Below are positions 8,524-16,242 of a DNA stretch of 64,000 nt, piece by piece. Source of the DNA: Aliicoccus persicus (GTDB lineage: Bacteria > Bacillota > Bacilli > Staphylococcales > Salinicoccaceae). The DNA is taken from assembly GCF_900110815.1 (NCBI RefSeq), contig NZ_FOIT01000002.1, positions 103,825 to 167,824 on the forward strand, read 5' to 3'. Each line of letters begins with the position of its first letter. Position 1 is the stretch's first letter. The notes below the pieces were generated by a model. It was given only the letters and a program-made list of their open reading frames with translations, had not been told where the DNA came from and ran no database searches. The position numbers and the translations under genes were made by a program.

Positions 8524-8694
8524 TCATTGAAAAACGACCTTAAATTCCTCACAAACAACTTTTGTATTTATATCAAAGGTAAGTCCTGCTTCTTCCAACC
8601 ATTTTTTAAATAATTCTTCATGTATCTTTCGCCAATACTGAAGTGACCGTTGGCCCCATGGAGCGTAATTCTGAGGGTACAAGTTTTTGGCTTG
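8524..8694 (-). pseudogene. Fragment of a possible ASCH-domain protein
   Basis: On the minus strand a 56-residue frame without a start codon ends in SLQYWRKIHEELFKKWLEEAG and KVVCEEFKVVF. This resembles the C-terminus of ASCH-domain proteins (SLEYWR..H..FF, then VVCE.F.VV). A stop codon lies directly upstream and nothing recognisable precedes it. I read it as a decayed gene end. The plus-strand frame at 8643-8780 overlaps it and looks like its shadow. Between here and 8818 I see nothing else. Confidence 0.5.
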
Positions 8695-8818
8695 CTATGG
8701 GTTTGGCTTTAAAAGATTTATACGGATTTAGAAACAGAACACTAAAGTCATTACTGATTAAATTGAAGAATAGTTACTAAATACAGTATGATATTAGAAA
8801 TATGATGACAGTAGTATT

Positions 8819-8857
8819 ATCTCCTGAATATCGCCATGGTATTCAGGAGATATTTTC
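8819..8857. terminator. Intrinsic terminator-like hairpin
   Basis: ATCTCCTGAATA and TATTCAGGAGAT pair around a 9-base loop, followed by ATTTT. It stands between gene remnants, so the transcript it served is unclear. Confidence 0.6.
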
Positions 8858-8975
8858 ATATCTATTTGAAATAATTCTAGAAGTGTTTGATTTAGATATT
8901 GATACAACCAAAACGTGATAAGTTAATTTAAAGAATAACTTATCTGAGAATAACCGCATCATAGAGCGATACGCT

Positions 8976-9001
8976 GAGAGTTATCATAAGTGATACGTGT
9001 T
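8976..9001 (+). repeat. SCC att-like sequence (fourth copy)
   Basis: GAGAGTTATCATAAGTGATA followed by CGTGTT. It shares the TTATCAT core and the CGTGTT tail with the rlmH-end copies, and TATCATAAGTGA matches what I recall of staphylococcal SCC att sequences. Read in frame it again gives a YHK-stop end. It lies in a non-coding stretch between two terminators. Confidence 0.55.
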
Positions 9002-9021
9002 CTTAAAAATTTAAGACAGTG

Positions 9022-9060
9022 AAAAGAGACCTAATATCAATCCGATATTAGGTCTCTTTT
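9022..9060. terminator. Intrinsic terminator after pepF
   Basis: AAAAGAGACCTAATATC and its exact complement GATATTAGGTCTCTTTT around a 5-base loop, directly downstream of the pepF stop on the minus strand. Confidence 0.88.
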
Positions 9061-9065
9061 AATAG

Positions 9066-10871
9066 TTAAACATACGATTCTGTAAGTTCTAAAAATTCTT
9101 CAATATCTTTATGCACAGAATCCAGTGCTTCTTGCCAGAAGTCTGGTTTTCTCAGGTCAACATTTAAGTGCTTTTCAGCAAGGTCTTCTGTAGTCATGCT
9201 CGCAGTATCGCGAAGAAGTGCAATATAGTCATCTTCAAGTAACGTATCGTCTTCTAAGAAACGGTTGTATATACCTAAGCTGAAAAAGTATCCAAATGTA
9301 TAAGGGAAGTTATAGAATGGTACGCCTGTATTATGAAAATGTAACTTTGTTGCCCAGAACATTGGATGGTATGAACGAAGTGCATCTTGATATGCTTCTT
9401 TTTGTGCTTCTTCCATCAGTTCTTGCAGTCTGTTGCTGTCTACAGTTCCTTGTTGGCGTTCATCATATAAATTGCGTTCAAAGATATAGCGTGCATGGAT
9501 ATTCATCATAAAAGTCGCACTTCTAGCAATTTTTTCATCTAGTAAGTTGATTTTTTCTGCATTGGACGTTGCATTTTCAATCGTTGCATTTGAAACGACA
9601 AGTTCCGCAAATGTAGAAGCTGTTTCTGCAACGTTCATTGCGTAACGTTGGTTAAATAGTGGTAAATCACGCAGGACATAACTATGGAATGCGTGTCCGA
9701 GTTCATGTGCGAGTGTTGACACGTTGCTTGTGCTACCGGCAAACGTCATAAAAATACGTGACTGTTTAGATTCAGGAAGATTTGAACAGTATCCACCTGG
9801 ACGTTTTCCTGGACGATCTTCCGCTTCAATCCACTGCTCTTCAAAAGCTCGATGTGCCATCTCTGCCATTTTTGGACTGAATGATTTAAAGTTATCGATA
9901 ATAAACGTTGCTGCTTCATTGTAAGTATACTGCTTGTTCGTATAATCACCTACGTCAACACTTGCTGTAACATCGAGCCATCCTAATTGATCAACACCAA
10001 TTAGTTGCGCCTTTCGTTCAAAGTATTTTTTGAAAGGTGTTTTATTTTTTGTAATAGTATCCCACATCGTATCGAGAGTTTCTTCTTCCATACGGTTGTA
10101 ATCAAGCGGTGCTTTCATATAATCTTTATAGTCGTGAAGTTCATAGTTGTTTAAACGGAATCCTGATAAATGATTTAGCGTTGTAGAGAATAAATACGCT
10201 TTTTTCTCCCATGTCTCTTCCCAAGTTTTTAAAAGTTTTTCACGATGTTTTGGATTTTCTTCTGACTTCATCTTGTTTTCAAATTGACCCGCTGAATAAT
10301 AAACGGTTTCATTATCTTCAGTGACTGGAATTTGAATAGAAGCGACGAGTTGATTGTACATATTCCCCCAGCCCTGGAACCCGTCTAGTGATAAATGATT
10401 GATGATTGTTTCTTCTTGAGTGGATAGTAAATCTTTTTCTTTTTGACGTATTTCTTCTAACGGGAAACGCATCGGCTTAAAGAATTCGTCCTCTATCAGC
10501 TTGCTAAATTGATCTTCAGTCAGCGCACTGATTTTTTTATTTAAAATAATATTCTGTGATGAGAAGTCTTTACGTAAGTTTGCAACAGCATTTGAATTCT
10601 GCAGTGCTTTTTGATCGGTAACATCCGCAGATACTAAACCATTCGCAAAGCTCCCCATTTCACCAAGTGCGTTTGAAATTTTTTCGTAGTGTCGTAAGAT
10701 CCTCTTCAGTGACGCAAAATCATTTGAATGTTCGTCCAGCTCCCAATTATCGAGCTCTTGAGAAAAAGCTGTAATACTATCTTTTACTTCTGATAATCGT
10801 TTTTGAAAAGCTTCAGATGCACTTCCACCAGGAAACACACTCTCCATATCCCAATTTTCTTTGTAGTTCAT
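9066..10871 (-). CDS. pepF: Oligoendopeptidase F (M3 family)
   Basis: Cytosolic zinc metallopeptidase that cuts oligopeptides of roughly 7-17 residues. The zinc site HELGHAFH lies at about 387-394, with the downstream Glu of the M3 family in the following helix (VAETASTFAELVV). The length of 601 aa equals the family norm. The ATG at 10871 is preferred to the TTG at 10874 because the GGAGAGGAAGG ribosome site then has normal spacing. It stands alone between two att-like sequences (8976 and 11303) and ends in a strong terminator. Its codon use and intactness contrast with the eroded genes around it. Confidence 0.95.
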   Translation of the reverse strand: MNYKENWDMESVFPGGSASEAFQKRLSEVKDSITAFSQELDNWELDEHSNDFASLKRILRHYEKISNALGEMGSFANGLVSADVTDQKALQNSNAVANLRKDFSSQNIILNKKISALTEDQFSKLIEDEFFKPMRFPLEEIRQKEKDLLSTQEETIINHLSLDGFQGWGNMYNQLVASIQIPVTEDNETVYYSAGQFENKMKSEENPKHREKLLKTWEETWEKKAYLFSTTLNHLSGFRLNNYELHDYKDYMKAPLDYNRMEEETLDTMWDTITKNKTPFKKYFERKAQLIGVDQLGWLDVTASVDVGDYTNKQYTYNEAATFIIDNFKSFSPKMAEMAHRAFEEQWIEAEDRPGKRPGGYCSNLPESKQSRIFMTFAGSTSNVSTLAHELGHAFHSYVLRDLPLFNQRYAMNVAETASTFAELVVSNATIENATSNAEKINLLDEKIARSATFMMNIHARYIFERNLYDERQQGTVDSNRLQELMEEAQKEAYQDALRSYHPMFWATKLHFHNTGVPFYNFPYTFGYFFSLGIYNRFLEDDTLLEDDYIALLRDTASMTTEDLAEKHLNVDLRKPDFWQEALDSVHKDIEEFLELTESYV

Positions 10872-11040
10872 CAATTTCCTTCCTCTCCAAGTTAAAACTG
10901 TATTTAATTTAATAATACAGGAAATGAATGTAGAGAAACACTAATCACATTAATATACATCAATAGTCCGAGCATGTACCTATGCTAAACGATAAAAAGA
11001 AGAGCAATATTTGTAGAATGTAAACTAATGAGAAAAAGCG

Positions 11041-11222
11041 ATTTTAATTAACACAGCAAGAGTTAGGAGTGCAGATGAGATGACTCTTGTTGAAGTGCTT
11101 AAAAGAGGAAAATTAAAAGTTTTGCGATTGATGTCCATGAAGAGTCAAAGATGAATCCTAATTTAATTGGCATGGAGAATGTAGTCTTAACGCTATATAT
11201 TGGAAAATGTTTACGTTTATAG
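11041..11222 (+). pseudogene. Remnant of a D-2-hydroxyacid dehydrogenase gene
   Basis: A broken stretch reads INTARVRSADEMTLVEVLKRGKLK, then after a frame change FAIDVHEESKMNPNLIGMENV. This is the conserved NTARG..VDE.AL...L..G....DV.E region of NAD-dependent 2-hydroxyacid dehydrogenases, with the catalytic-domain return sequence damaged (TLYIG for TPHIG). It is under a fifth of a full gene. A complete family member exists at 53009-53956 but its sequence differs clearly, so this is not a recent copy of it. Confidence 0.7.
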
Positions 11223-11302
11223 TCAAATATAATATAGACAAACTTACTTTATATTAATTCAACCTGTAAAATTTTTTAATTCACTAGTTTGGAGGATAAC
11301 TA

Positions 11303-11328
11303 GAAGTGTATCATAAGTGATCCAAGAA
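11303..11328 (+). repeat. SCC att-like sequence (fifth copy)
   Basis: GAAGTGTATCATAAGTGATC then CAAGAA. It keeps the GAAG..TATCATAAGTGAT core typical of staphylococcal SCC ends and encodes an EVYHK-stop end in frame. It lies in a 920-bp region without intact genes (10872-11794) that also holds the dehydrogenase remnant and a broken membrane-protein gene. Confidence 0.55.
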
Positions 11329-11465
11329 CTAGATTTGATTATGACAAGAAAACTTGTTATAAACTCACCGCCCTAAATTGTTAGAACGGTAAGTTAAGTA
11401 ACAAGATCCAATGAAATTTCTCGAGTTAGTAGTCTTTAAATTTCATCTTATCACTTTCTCTATTT

Positions 11466-11693
11466 TTATTTATCAAATCCTCTATATATAAATCCCATAA
11501 GTACTACAACTTGAAATAGGATTAAACTAGCACAAAAAGTGAGTGACACTAAATGGTATAGATAGAGCTGTAGAATCTATCAAAATAATGCTTGGTAAAT
11601 CCATTTATTCATCTGTTTGTTTTTAACAATATAAACTTCTAAAAAGCCGAAAGCTATACCTATTAACAAATATACTATTATATAATTATTCAC
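11466..11693 (-). pseudogene. Small two- or three-helix membrane protein, interrupted by two stops
   Basis: A 76-codon minus-strand frame from GTG 11693 starts MNNYIIVYLLIGIAFGFLEV and ends VVVLMGFIYRGFDK. It has hydrophobic segments on both sides of adjacent TGA and TAG codons in the middle (after QALF). The frame is otherwise open and both halves read as membrane helices, so I read it as a decayed small membrane protein. No family is recognised. The first half alone could be a 37-aa peptide. Confidence 0.45.
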
Positions 11694-11794
11694 TTTCTGA
11701 ACCCTAGTTATTATTTTTTCTGGAGATATTTATGTCCCAGCCTCAATATAAAAAACACAACGTAAAATTGAGGTGTACCTATGAATCATTCAGC

Positions 11795-13102
11795 TTAATA
11801 CTTATCGAGTTCCAGCATTTCTCTAAACGTTTCACCGTTATAATCTCTTCTAAAAATGCCGCGTTTTTGCATTTCCGGAATGACTAAGTCGACAAAGTCT
11901 TCAAGACTTCCCGGGAGTGTTGGAGGCATCAAGTTAAATCCATCTGCGGCACCTTCATTCATCCATCTTTCTAATTCATCGACAATTTCTTCAGGTGTGC
12001 CAATGAGTGTTAAATGTCCACCTCCAGCATTGAGATAACCGAGTAGTTCTCTGACTGTGGGATTTCTGTCTTCTATAATTTCTAAAACAGTTTGATAACG
12101 TCCAACAGGTCCTTTGAATTCTTCGACTGGCGGCAATTTTGGTACTTTTTCGTCGAGTTTCCATGATTTTGTATCTTGCTGAATAAAGAATTCGAGCTGA
12201 TTAAGTGCAGTATCAATTGGAAGTAGGTTGTCTAATTTTGCTTTCTTTTCTTGCGCTTCTTTTCTTGTTTTACCCACGTAAGTCACTAGCCCCGGAAATA
12301 CTTTGATATAGTTGTCTGGACGACGGCTTTCTTTTATGGCTTGATTTAATTTTTCACGATAAATTTTTGCTTGTCTTAAGTTCCAAGAAACTGAATAAAC
12401 AGCATCAGCATATTTCGCAGCAAGTGCAACACCTTCTTTTGAAGCCCCGGCTTGCATCGCCACTGGCTTACCCTCTTTTCTTAAAGGTAAAGTTAGCGGA
12501 CCTTTAACTTGGAAGTTTTCACCATTGTGATTGAATGGCTGAATATTTTTGTTTTTAGTAATTGTGTTATTTTCTTTATCTGGCTTGTAGCTTTCAATTG
12601 ACCACGATTCAAATAGTTTATTCATGACTTCAGCAAATTCATCCGCTTTCTTATAACGAACGGCTCTGTCAGGCAATTCAGGCATACTGTGGTTTTGTGC
12701 TTCGCGGTCGGTCATTGATGTCACTAGATTCCATCCCATGCGTCCTTTTGTTATGTGTTGCAGTGTGAGTAACTGTCTTGCTGTGGTAAATGGGTTGTTA
12801 AATGTACCTGAAATAGTTGCAACAAGTCCAACGTTATCTGTGACTTTACTCATAGCAGTTAATGCAACAATTGGATCAAAATAACTCGCTGGCAATTTTG
12901 ATGGACTATCTGCGGGGAAGGCTTGTGAATCTGCGAAAAATACGGCATCAAATTTTCCGCGTTCTGCAATTTTTGCCAGATTTTCATAATATTCAATTGT
13001 CGTGAATTCATTGATACTCGAATCATCTTCTAACCATGCTGCCTGATGATGACCCACACCATACATTAAAATCCCTATATTTAACTGTTTAGAATTATTC
13101 AT
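11795..13102 (-). CDS. Luciferase-like flavin monooxygenase (NtaA/SnaA/DszA family)
   Basis: A 435-aa flavin-dependent oxidoreductase of the bacterial luciferase superfamily, nitrilotriacetate-monooxygenase branch. It uses FMNH2 supplied by a separate reductase. Signs are LNIGILMYGVGHHQAAW at the N-terminus, FDAVFFADS (about 53-61), the TGRMGWNLVTS-type loop (here KGRMGWNLVTS) and PVAMQAGASKEG in the middle. It starts 12 bases after the SDR gene and shares its TPP-riboswitch-controlled transcript. Known family members attack chelators, sulfur heterocycles and other xenobiotics. A thiamine-linked substrate is inferred from the riboswitch alone. Confidence 0.85.
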   Translation of the reverse strand: MNNSKQLNIGILMYGVGHHQAAWLEDDSSINEFTTIEYYENLAKIAERGKFDAVFFADSQAFPADSPSKLPASYFDPIVALTAMSKVTDNVGLVATISGTFNNPFTTARQLLTLQHITKGRMGWNLVTSMTDREAQNHSMPELPDRAVRYKKADEFAEVMNKLFESWSIESYKPDKENNTITKNKNIQPFNHNGENFQVKGPLTLPLRKEGKPVAMQAGASKEGVALAAKYADAVYSVSWNLRQAKIYREKLNQAIKESRRPDNYIKVFPGLVTYVGKTRKEAQEKKAKLDNLLPIDTALNQLEFFIQQDTKSWKLDEKVPKLPPVEEFKGPVGRYQTVLEIIEDRNPTVRELLGYLNAGGGHLTLIGTPEEIVDELERWMNEGAADGFNLMPPTLPGSLEDFVDLVIPEMQKRGIFRRDYNGETFREMLELDKY

Positions 13103-13114
13103 AATATATACCGC

Positions 13115-13864
13115 CTAGTTCATAGTAAGTCCGCCGTCTACCGTGATGTTTTGACCGGTAATCCCATCTGCTGCCTCAGAACAAAGATAAACAACCATAT
13201 TAGCAACGTCTTGTGGTGTTGTTACTTTTCTCAATGGTGTGGACTGTGCGATTAAATCAAATACTTCTGGTGTTGTGACTGCACTTGCGTCTGTTGTTTT
13301 CAGTAAACCGCCAGAAACAACATTTGCACGGATACCATACTGTCCAAGTTCTGCTGCAACGTTTCTTGTGAACCCAATTAAAGCAGCTTTTGCAGTGGTG
13401 TACTCATGATATGGTACTACAGGATTTTGATATAGATTCGTTCCAATACTAATAATTGCACCGTCTTTACGTTCTAAAAACTGTGGTATTACACTTTGTG
13501 ATACATTGAATGCAGCTTTTAGTGTCCCGTCTAACTGTTGCTCGTAATCTTTATAAGTTAAATCTTTAAATGCTTTTTGAGTGGTTGGATCAAATTTAAA
13601 ATTAACGAGTGCATTGTTTACAACAACATCAATCTGGCCGAAATGTTCAGTCCCTTTTTTAACTAACTGTTCAACTGCTTCACGGTCTGTAATGTCGGCT
13701 TGAATCGCAATGGCTTGTGCTCCAATTTCGTTTTTTAACTTCTCTGATTCTTCTTTACTTTTGTTGTAGTTAATTATGACATTAAAACCTTTTTCACTTA
13801 GTGCTTTTACGATATAGCTGCCAAGTCCTCTTCCGCTTCCCGTTACTAAAACTGTCCTTGTCAA
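13115..13864 (-). CDS. Short-chain dehydrogenase/reductase under TPP control
   Basis: NAD(P)-dependent SDR of the FabG type. It has TGSGRGLG near the N-terminus, NNALV, the catalytic YTTAK with Ser upstream in ISIGTN, and an ITGQNITVDGG end that is classical for the family. TTG 13864 is preferred because AGGAG lies 8 bases upstream; the GTG at 13873 overlaps that site. This gives 249 aa. It is the first gene after a TPP riboswitch (13983-14067) and is followed 12 bp later by the flavin monooxygenase. The substrate is unknown; it may reduce or oxidise the same compound as its partner. Confidence 0.82.
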   Translation of the reverse strand: MTRTVLVTGSGRGLGSYIVKALSEKGFNVIINYNKSKEESEKLKNEIGAQAIAIQADITDREAVEQLVKKGTEHFGQIDVVVNNALVNFKFDPTTQKAFKDLTYKDYEQQLDGTLKAAFNVSQSVIPQFLERKDGAIISIGTNLYQNPVVPYHEYTTAKAALIGFTRNVAAELGQYGIRANVVSGGLLKTTDASAVTTPEVFDLIAQSTPLRKVTTPQDVANMVVYLCSEAADGITGQNITVDGGLTMN

Positions 13865-13891
13865 ATAAATCACTCCTATAATTTTTTAGAA

Positions 13892-13928
13892 TAAAAAAAT
13901 ACGCAGCCTTCATAGGAAAGTTACGTAT
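13892..13928 (-). terminator. Riboswitch expression-platform terminator
   Basis: On the minus strand ATACGTAACTTTC and GAAGGCTGCGTAT pair at 12 of 13 positions (with G-U pairs) around CTAT, followed directly by seven T. It lies between the TPP aptamer and the SDR start, as expected for a switch that turns transcription off when TPP is bound. Confidence 0.75.
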
Positions 13929-13982
13929 CGAGAGTAAATTATATGCCCGCAAAGACATAGATATACAACTGTATCGATGTAA

Positions 13983-14067
13983 CACTTTCCTACGCCAGTT
14001 TTAACTGGATCAGGTTCAAAGGGTCTGAGGTTACCCTCATCTCAGTTTATAAAAACGCCCCTAGTGC
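13983..14067 (-). ncRNA. TPP (THI-box) riboswitch aptamer
   Basis: Minus-strand RNA shows the conserved THI elements in order: GGGGCG, CTGAGATGAGGG, AACCTCAGACCCTTTGAACC, then CTGATCCAG and ACTGGCGTAGGAAAG. These are the two arms that grip the pyrimidine and the pyrophosphate of thiamine pyrophosphate. A terminator hairpin follows at 13892-13928 and then the SDR/monooxygenase operon. Neither gene is among the classical thiamine synthesis or transport genes. Confidence 0.92.
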
Positions 14068-14419
14068 GAATCTATTCTATTTAACATCATTGTAGTACTT
14101 TACAAAGATACGTCAAGTAAATCACAAATTATGTGAATTGGAACAAACACAATTCAAATTCAACTCTGTAACTGTACTGCTATCTAGTTCTTATATGATT
14201 GAGTGAATGTTATAAGATAGTTATCAGTATAATTAAAATCTAATTTTATTTGCAATATTTAACATTTTAGAATAACTTGAGGTTATTCATTGGAAAATTA
14301 AATAGTTAAGACCACTACAGGCAATCTTACTCATTAACTTAAGAAGCACAGCTGAAGCAATAGATTATATGCATGTGTGAAGTGAAAATAGAAAAAATTT
14401 TAATACTGGAGGAATCAAC
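14068..14419. other. Intergenic stretch with no recognised feature
   Basis: AT-rich 352 bp between the riboswitch and the restriction gene. It should hold divergent promoters for both but I see no convincing pair of -35/-10 boxes, hairpin or small gene. Confidence 0.4.
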
Positions 14420-15562
14420 TTGAGCAATGAACTAAGAAACAGTTTTAATCAAGTGTTGGAAACATACTTTCATGAGAGAAACTTAAACAGTAGTCAATCA
14501 GGACATCCGTTAAGTCAATTAAGTTTAATTCGAAATGAAATTATGCCTAAAATGAGTTCGCAGTTTAACGAAAAATATCATGTCAAAGGGTCAATCGGTA
14601 CACCCAAAGAATGGGCTTGGATTCCGTGGCTTAAAATCGGATTGAGGAACAAAATTATTCATGTGAATGCTCATCATGGATTTCACATAATGTATATTTT
14701 CAGAGAAGATATGAGTGGATTTTATCTAAGTTTGATGCAGGGTTGGAATTACTTTAAAGAAGAATACAACGTTGAGACAGCACACATTAGAGTACGTGAA
14801 CTCGCTGCAAAAATAAGACCTATGATTGTTTCAGAAGACGATGGTGAGTTTGCTGCAAACATGGACTTAAAGACAGACGGAAACTATGGCTCTGGTTATG
14901 AAAGTTCATATATCTTCGGTAAGTTTTATGAAGCAGGAAAAGTTCCATCAGATGAAATTCTATTTAATGACCTAGATAAGATGCTGCAACTCTATGATAG
15001 ATTAGCTGGTCTGATAGGGAATAGAACTTTTCAAGAATTTAATAGAGAGCTACTATTGAATGATGATTTACTCTATGGCGAAGAAAATACCGAAGAACAA
15101 GATTATCAGACTAAAGCGAATGAAACTGTTTCGGAAGTACTAGTTGAAGAACATGTAACATCACCAAAAGTAAAGAAAGCAACGGTGAGATCATCAGATT
15201 TAAAAGAATATTATCCCCGTGATGCTAACCAAGCAGGGATTGCAATTGAGCTAGCCGGAAATAAATGTGAGTACGATGATTCTTTGCCTTCATTCAAAAG
15301 AAATACTACAGGAAAAACTTATGTTGAAGCGCACCACCTGATACCGGTCAGTAAGTATAGGGCATTTGATTATGATATTGATGTGCCAGAGAACATTGTT
15401 GCTTTGAATCCCATGATTCATCGTCAGATACATCTAGGTAAAGATGATGATAAGCAACAAATTATAGAGAAACTATTTGAAGTTCGCAAAGAAAAATTAA
15501 GAGAAGCAGGTATAGGAATTACTCTGGAACAGCTGTTGGAGATGTATGGTATAACACATTAA
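14420..15562 (+). CDS. Type IV-like restriction nuclease (McrB-type N-terminal domain plus HNH)
   Basis: Putative modification-dependent restriction enzyme. Residues 1-200 resemble the DUF3578/MrcB N-terminal DNA-recognition domain (GSIGTPKEWAWIPWL, QGWNYFKEEY, GYESSYIFGKFY). Residues 255-380 carry an HNH nuclease with YVEAHHLIPVS and ENIVALNPMIHRQIH. Only one of the usual zinc cysteines (NKCEYDD) is present. The start is TTG with GGAGG upstream. It stands alone with its own terminator. Solo proteins of this design cut methylated or otherwise modified foreign DNA; the target base is unknown here. Its place beside an SCC-like region fits a defence gene. Confidence 0.75.
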   Translation: MSNELRNSFNQVLETYFHERNLNSSQSGHPLSQLSLIRNEIMPKMSSQFNEKYHVKGSIGTPKEWAWIPWLKIGLRNKIIHVNAHHGFHIMYIFREDMSGFYLSLMQGWNYFKEEYNVETAHIRVRELAAKIRPMIVSEDDGEFAANMDLKTDGNYGSGYESSYIFGKFYEAGKVPSDEILFNDLDKMLQLYDRLAGLIGNRTFQEFNRELLLNDDLLYGEENTEEQDYQTKANETVSEVLVEEHVTSPKVKKATVRSSDLKEYYPRDANQAGIAIELAGNKCEYDDSLPSFKRNTTGKTYVEAHHLIPVSKYRAFDYDIDVPENIVALNPMIHRQIHLGKDDDKQQIIEKLFEVRKEKLREAGIGITLEQLLEMYGITH

Positions 15563-15569
15563 TAGAATC

Positions 15570-15614
15570 AAAAAAGCTATGACCATCGGCATCCTCAATG
15601 GTCATAGCTTTTTT
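15570..15614. terminator. Intrinsic terminator after the HNH gene
   Basis: AAAAAAGCTATGACCAT and ATGGTCATAGCTTTTTT flank an 11-base loop. T runs on both strands let it serve the convergent lipoprotein gene too. Confidence 0.88.
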
Positions 15615-15646
15615 GTTATTCTTTGAACAAGTTAATTGATGTGACT

Positions 15647-16126
15647 TTACTCAACGGTAAACTCATCAGCCAACCAGAATCTCGAATCTTCTTCTTCGTA
15701 ACGAAAGGCTTTTGATAGACGATATTCACCCGAATCAATCGTTAAGTTATATTTACCCGGGTCTATTGAATGAACCCTTTCCCCTTCCGGTTTAATGAAA
15801 TGACCGAAATTGGTAAACGAGTAAAAGTCACTGAAGATTTTATCTTCAAAAGCAAGCATATACCACTCACCGTTCACTTTCTTCTCCAGATAAAAGAACT
15901 CACCATACTCAAGCAATGATTCACTCGAATTGTCTATCGTATATTTGATATTGTCGACGGATCTGTCATAAGACGCTTCTGTCACAGATAGTTTCAGATC
16001 ATGACTCGCGCTATCTCGATTCTGATTTGGACTTGGATTTTCTAACAAGTCAGCTGAAATCGGTTGGATGCATCCGGACAACGTCAAAGACGTAATCATC
16101 AACAATAATAAGTACTTGAAATGCAT
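15647..16126 (-). CDS. Lipoprotein, possibly Ig-like domain
   Basis: A 159-aa exported lipoprotein. A hydrophobic signal MHFKYLLLLMITSLTLSGC ends in the lipobox LSGC, with the lipidated Cys near residue 19. The rest is rich in beta-strand patterns (LKLSVTEASYDRSVDNIKYTI, GEWYMLAFEDKIF, GKYNLTIDSGEYRL) like the small immunoglobulin-like domains of Gram-positive lipoproteins. That domain call is by pattern only. It is monocistronic, between the HNH gene and the antiporter. Function is unknown. Confidence 0.75.
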   Translation of the reverse strand: MHFKYLLLLMITSLTLSGCIQPISADLLENPSPNQNRDSASHDLKLSVTEASYDRSVDNIKYTIDNSSESLLEYGEFFYLEKKVNGEWYMLAFEDKIFSDFYSFTNFGHFIKPEGERVHSIDPGKYNLTIDSGEYRLSKAFRYEEEDSRFWLADEFTVE

Positions 16127-16242
16127 ATGGATTCCCCCTTGTAATCGTTGGAAACCTTATACCTTAAGGATACTACGAATAGGTGAAAACTCCATGTGAT
16201 ATGTTTCACAGAGGGCAATGATACGTTCTTTACTAATAATAT

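Noticed and set aside
8643-8780. Plus-strand 46-codon frame starting MTVGPMERNSEG
   Set aside because: No ribosome site and it overlaps a better-supported minus-strand ASCH-like fragment.
1457-11328. Active SCC element
   Set aside because: No ccrA/B/C, no intact flanking inverted repeats and many pseudogenes; only a remnant is supportable.
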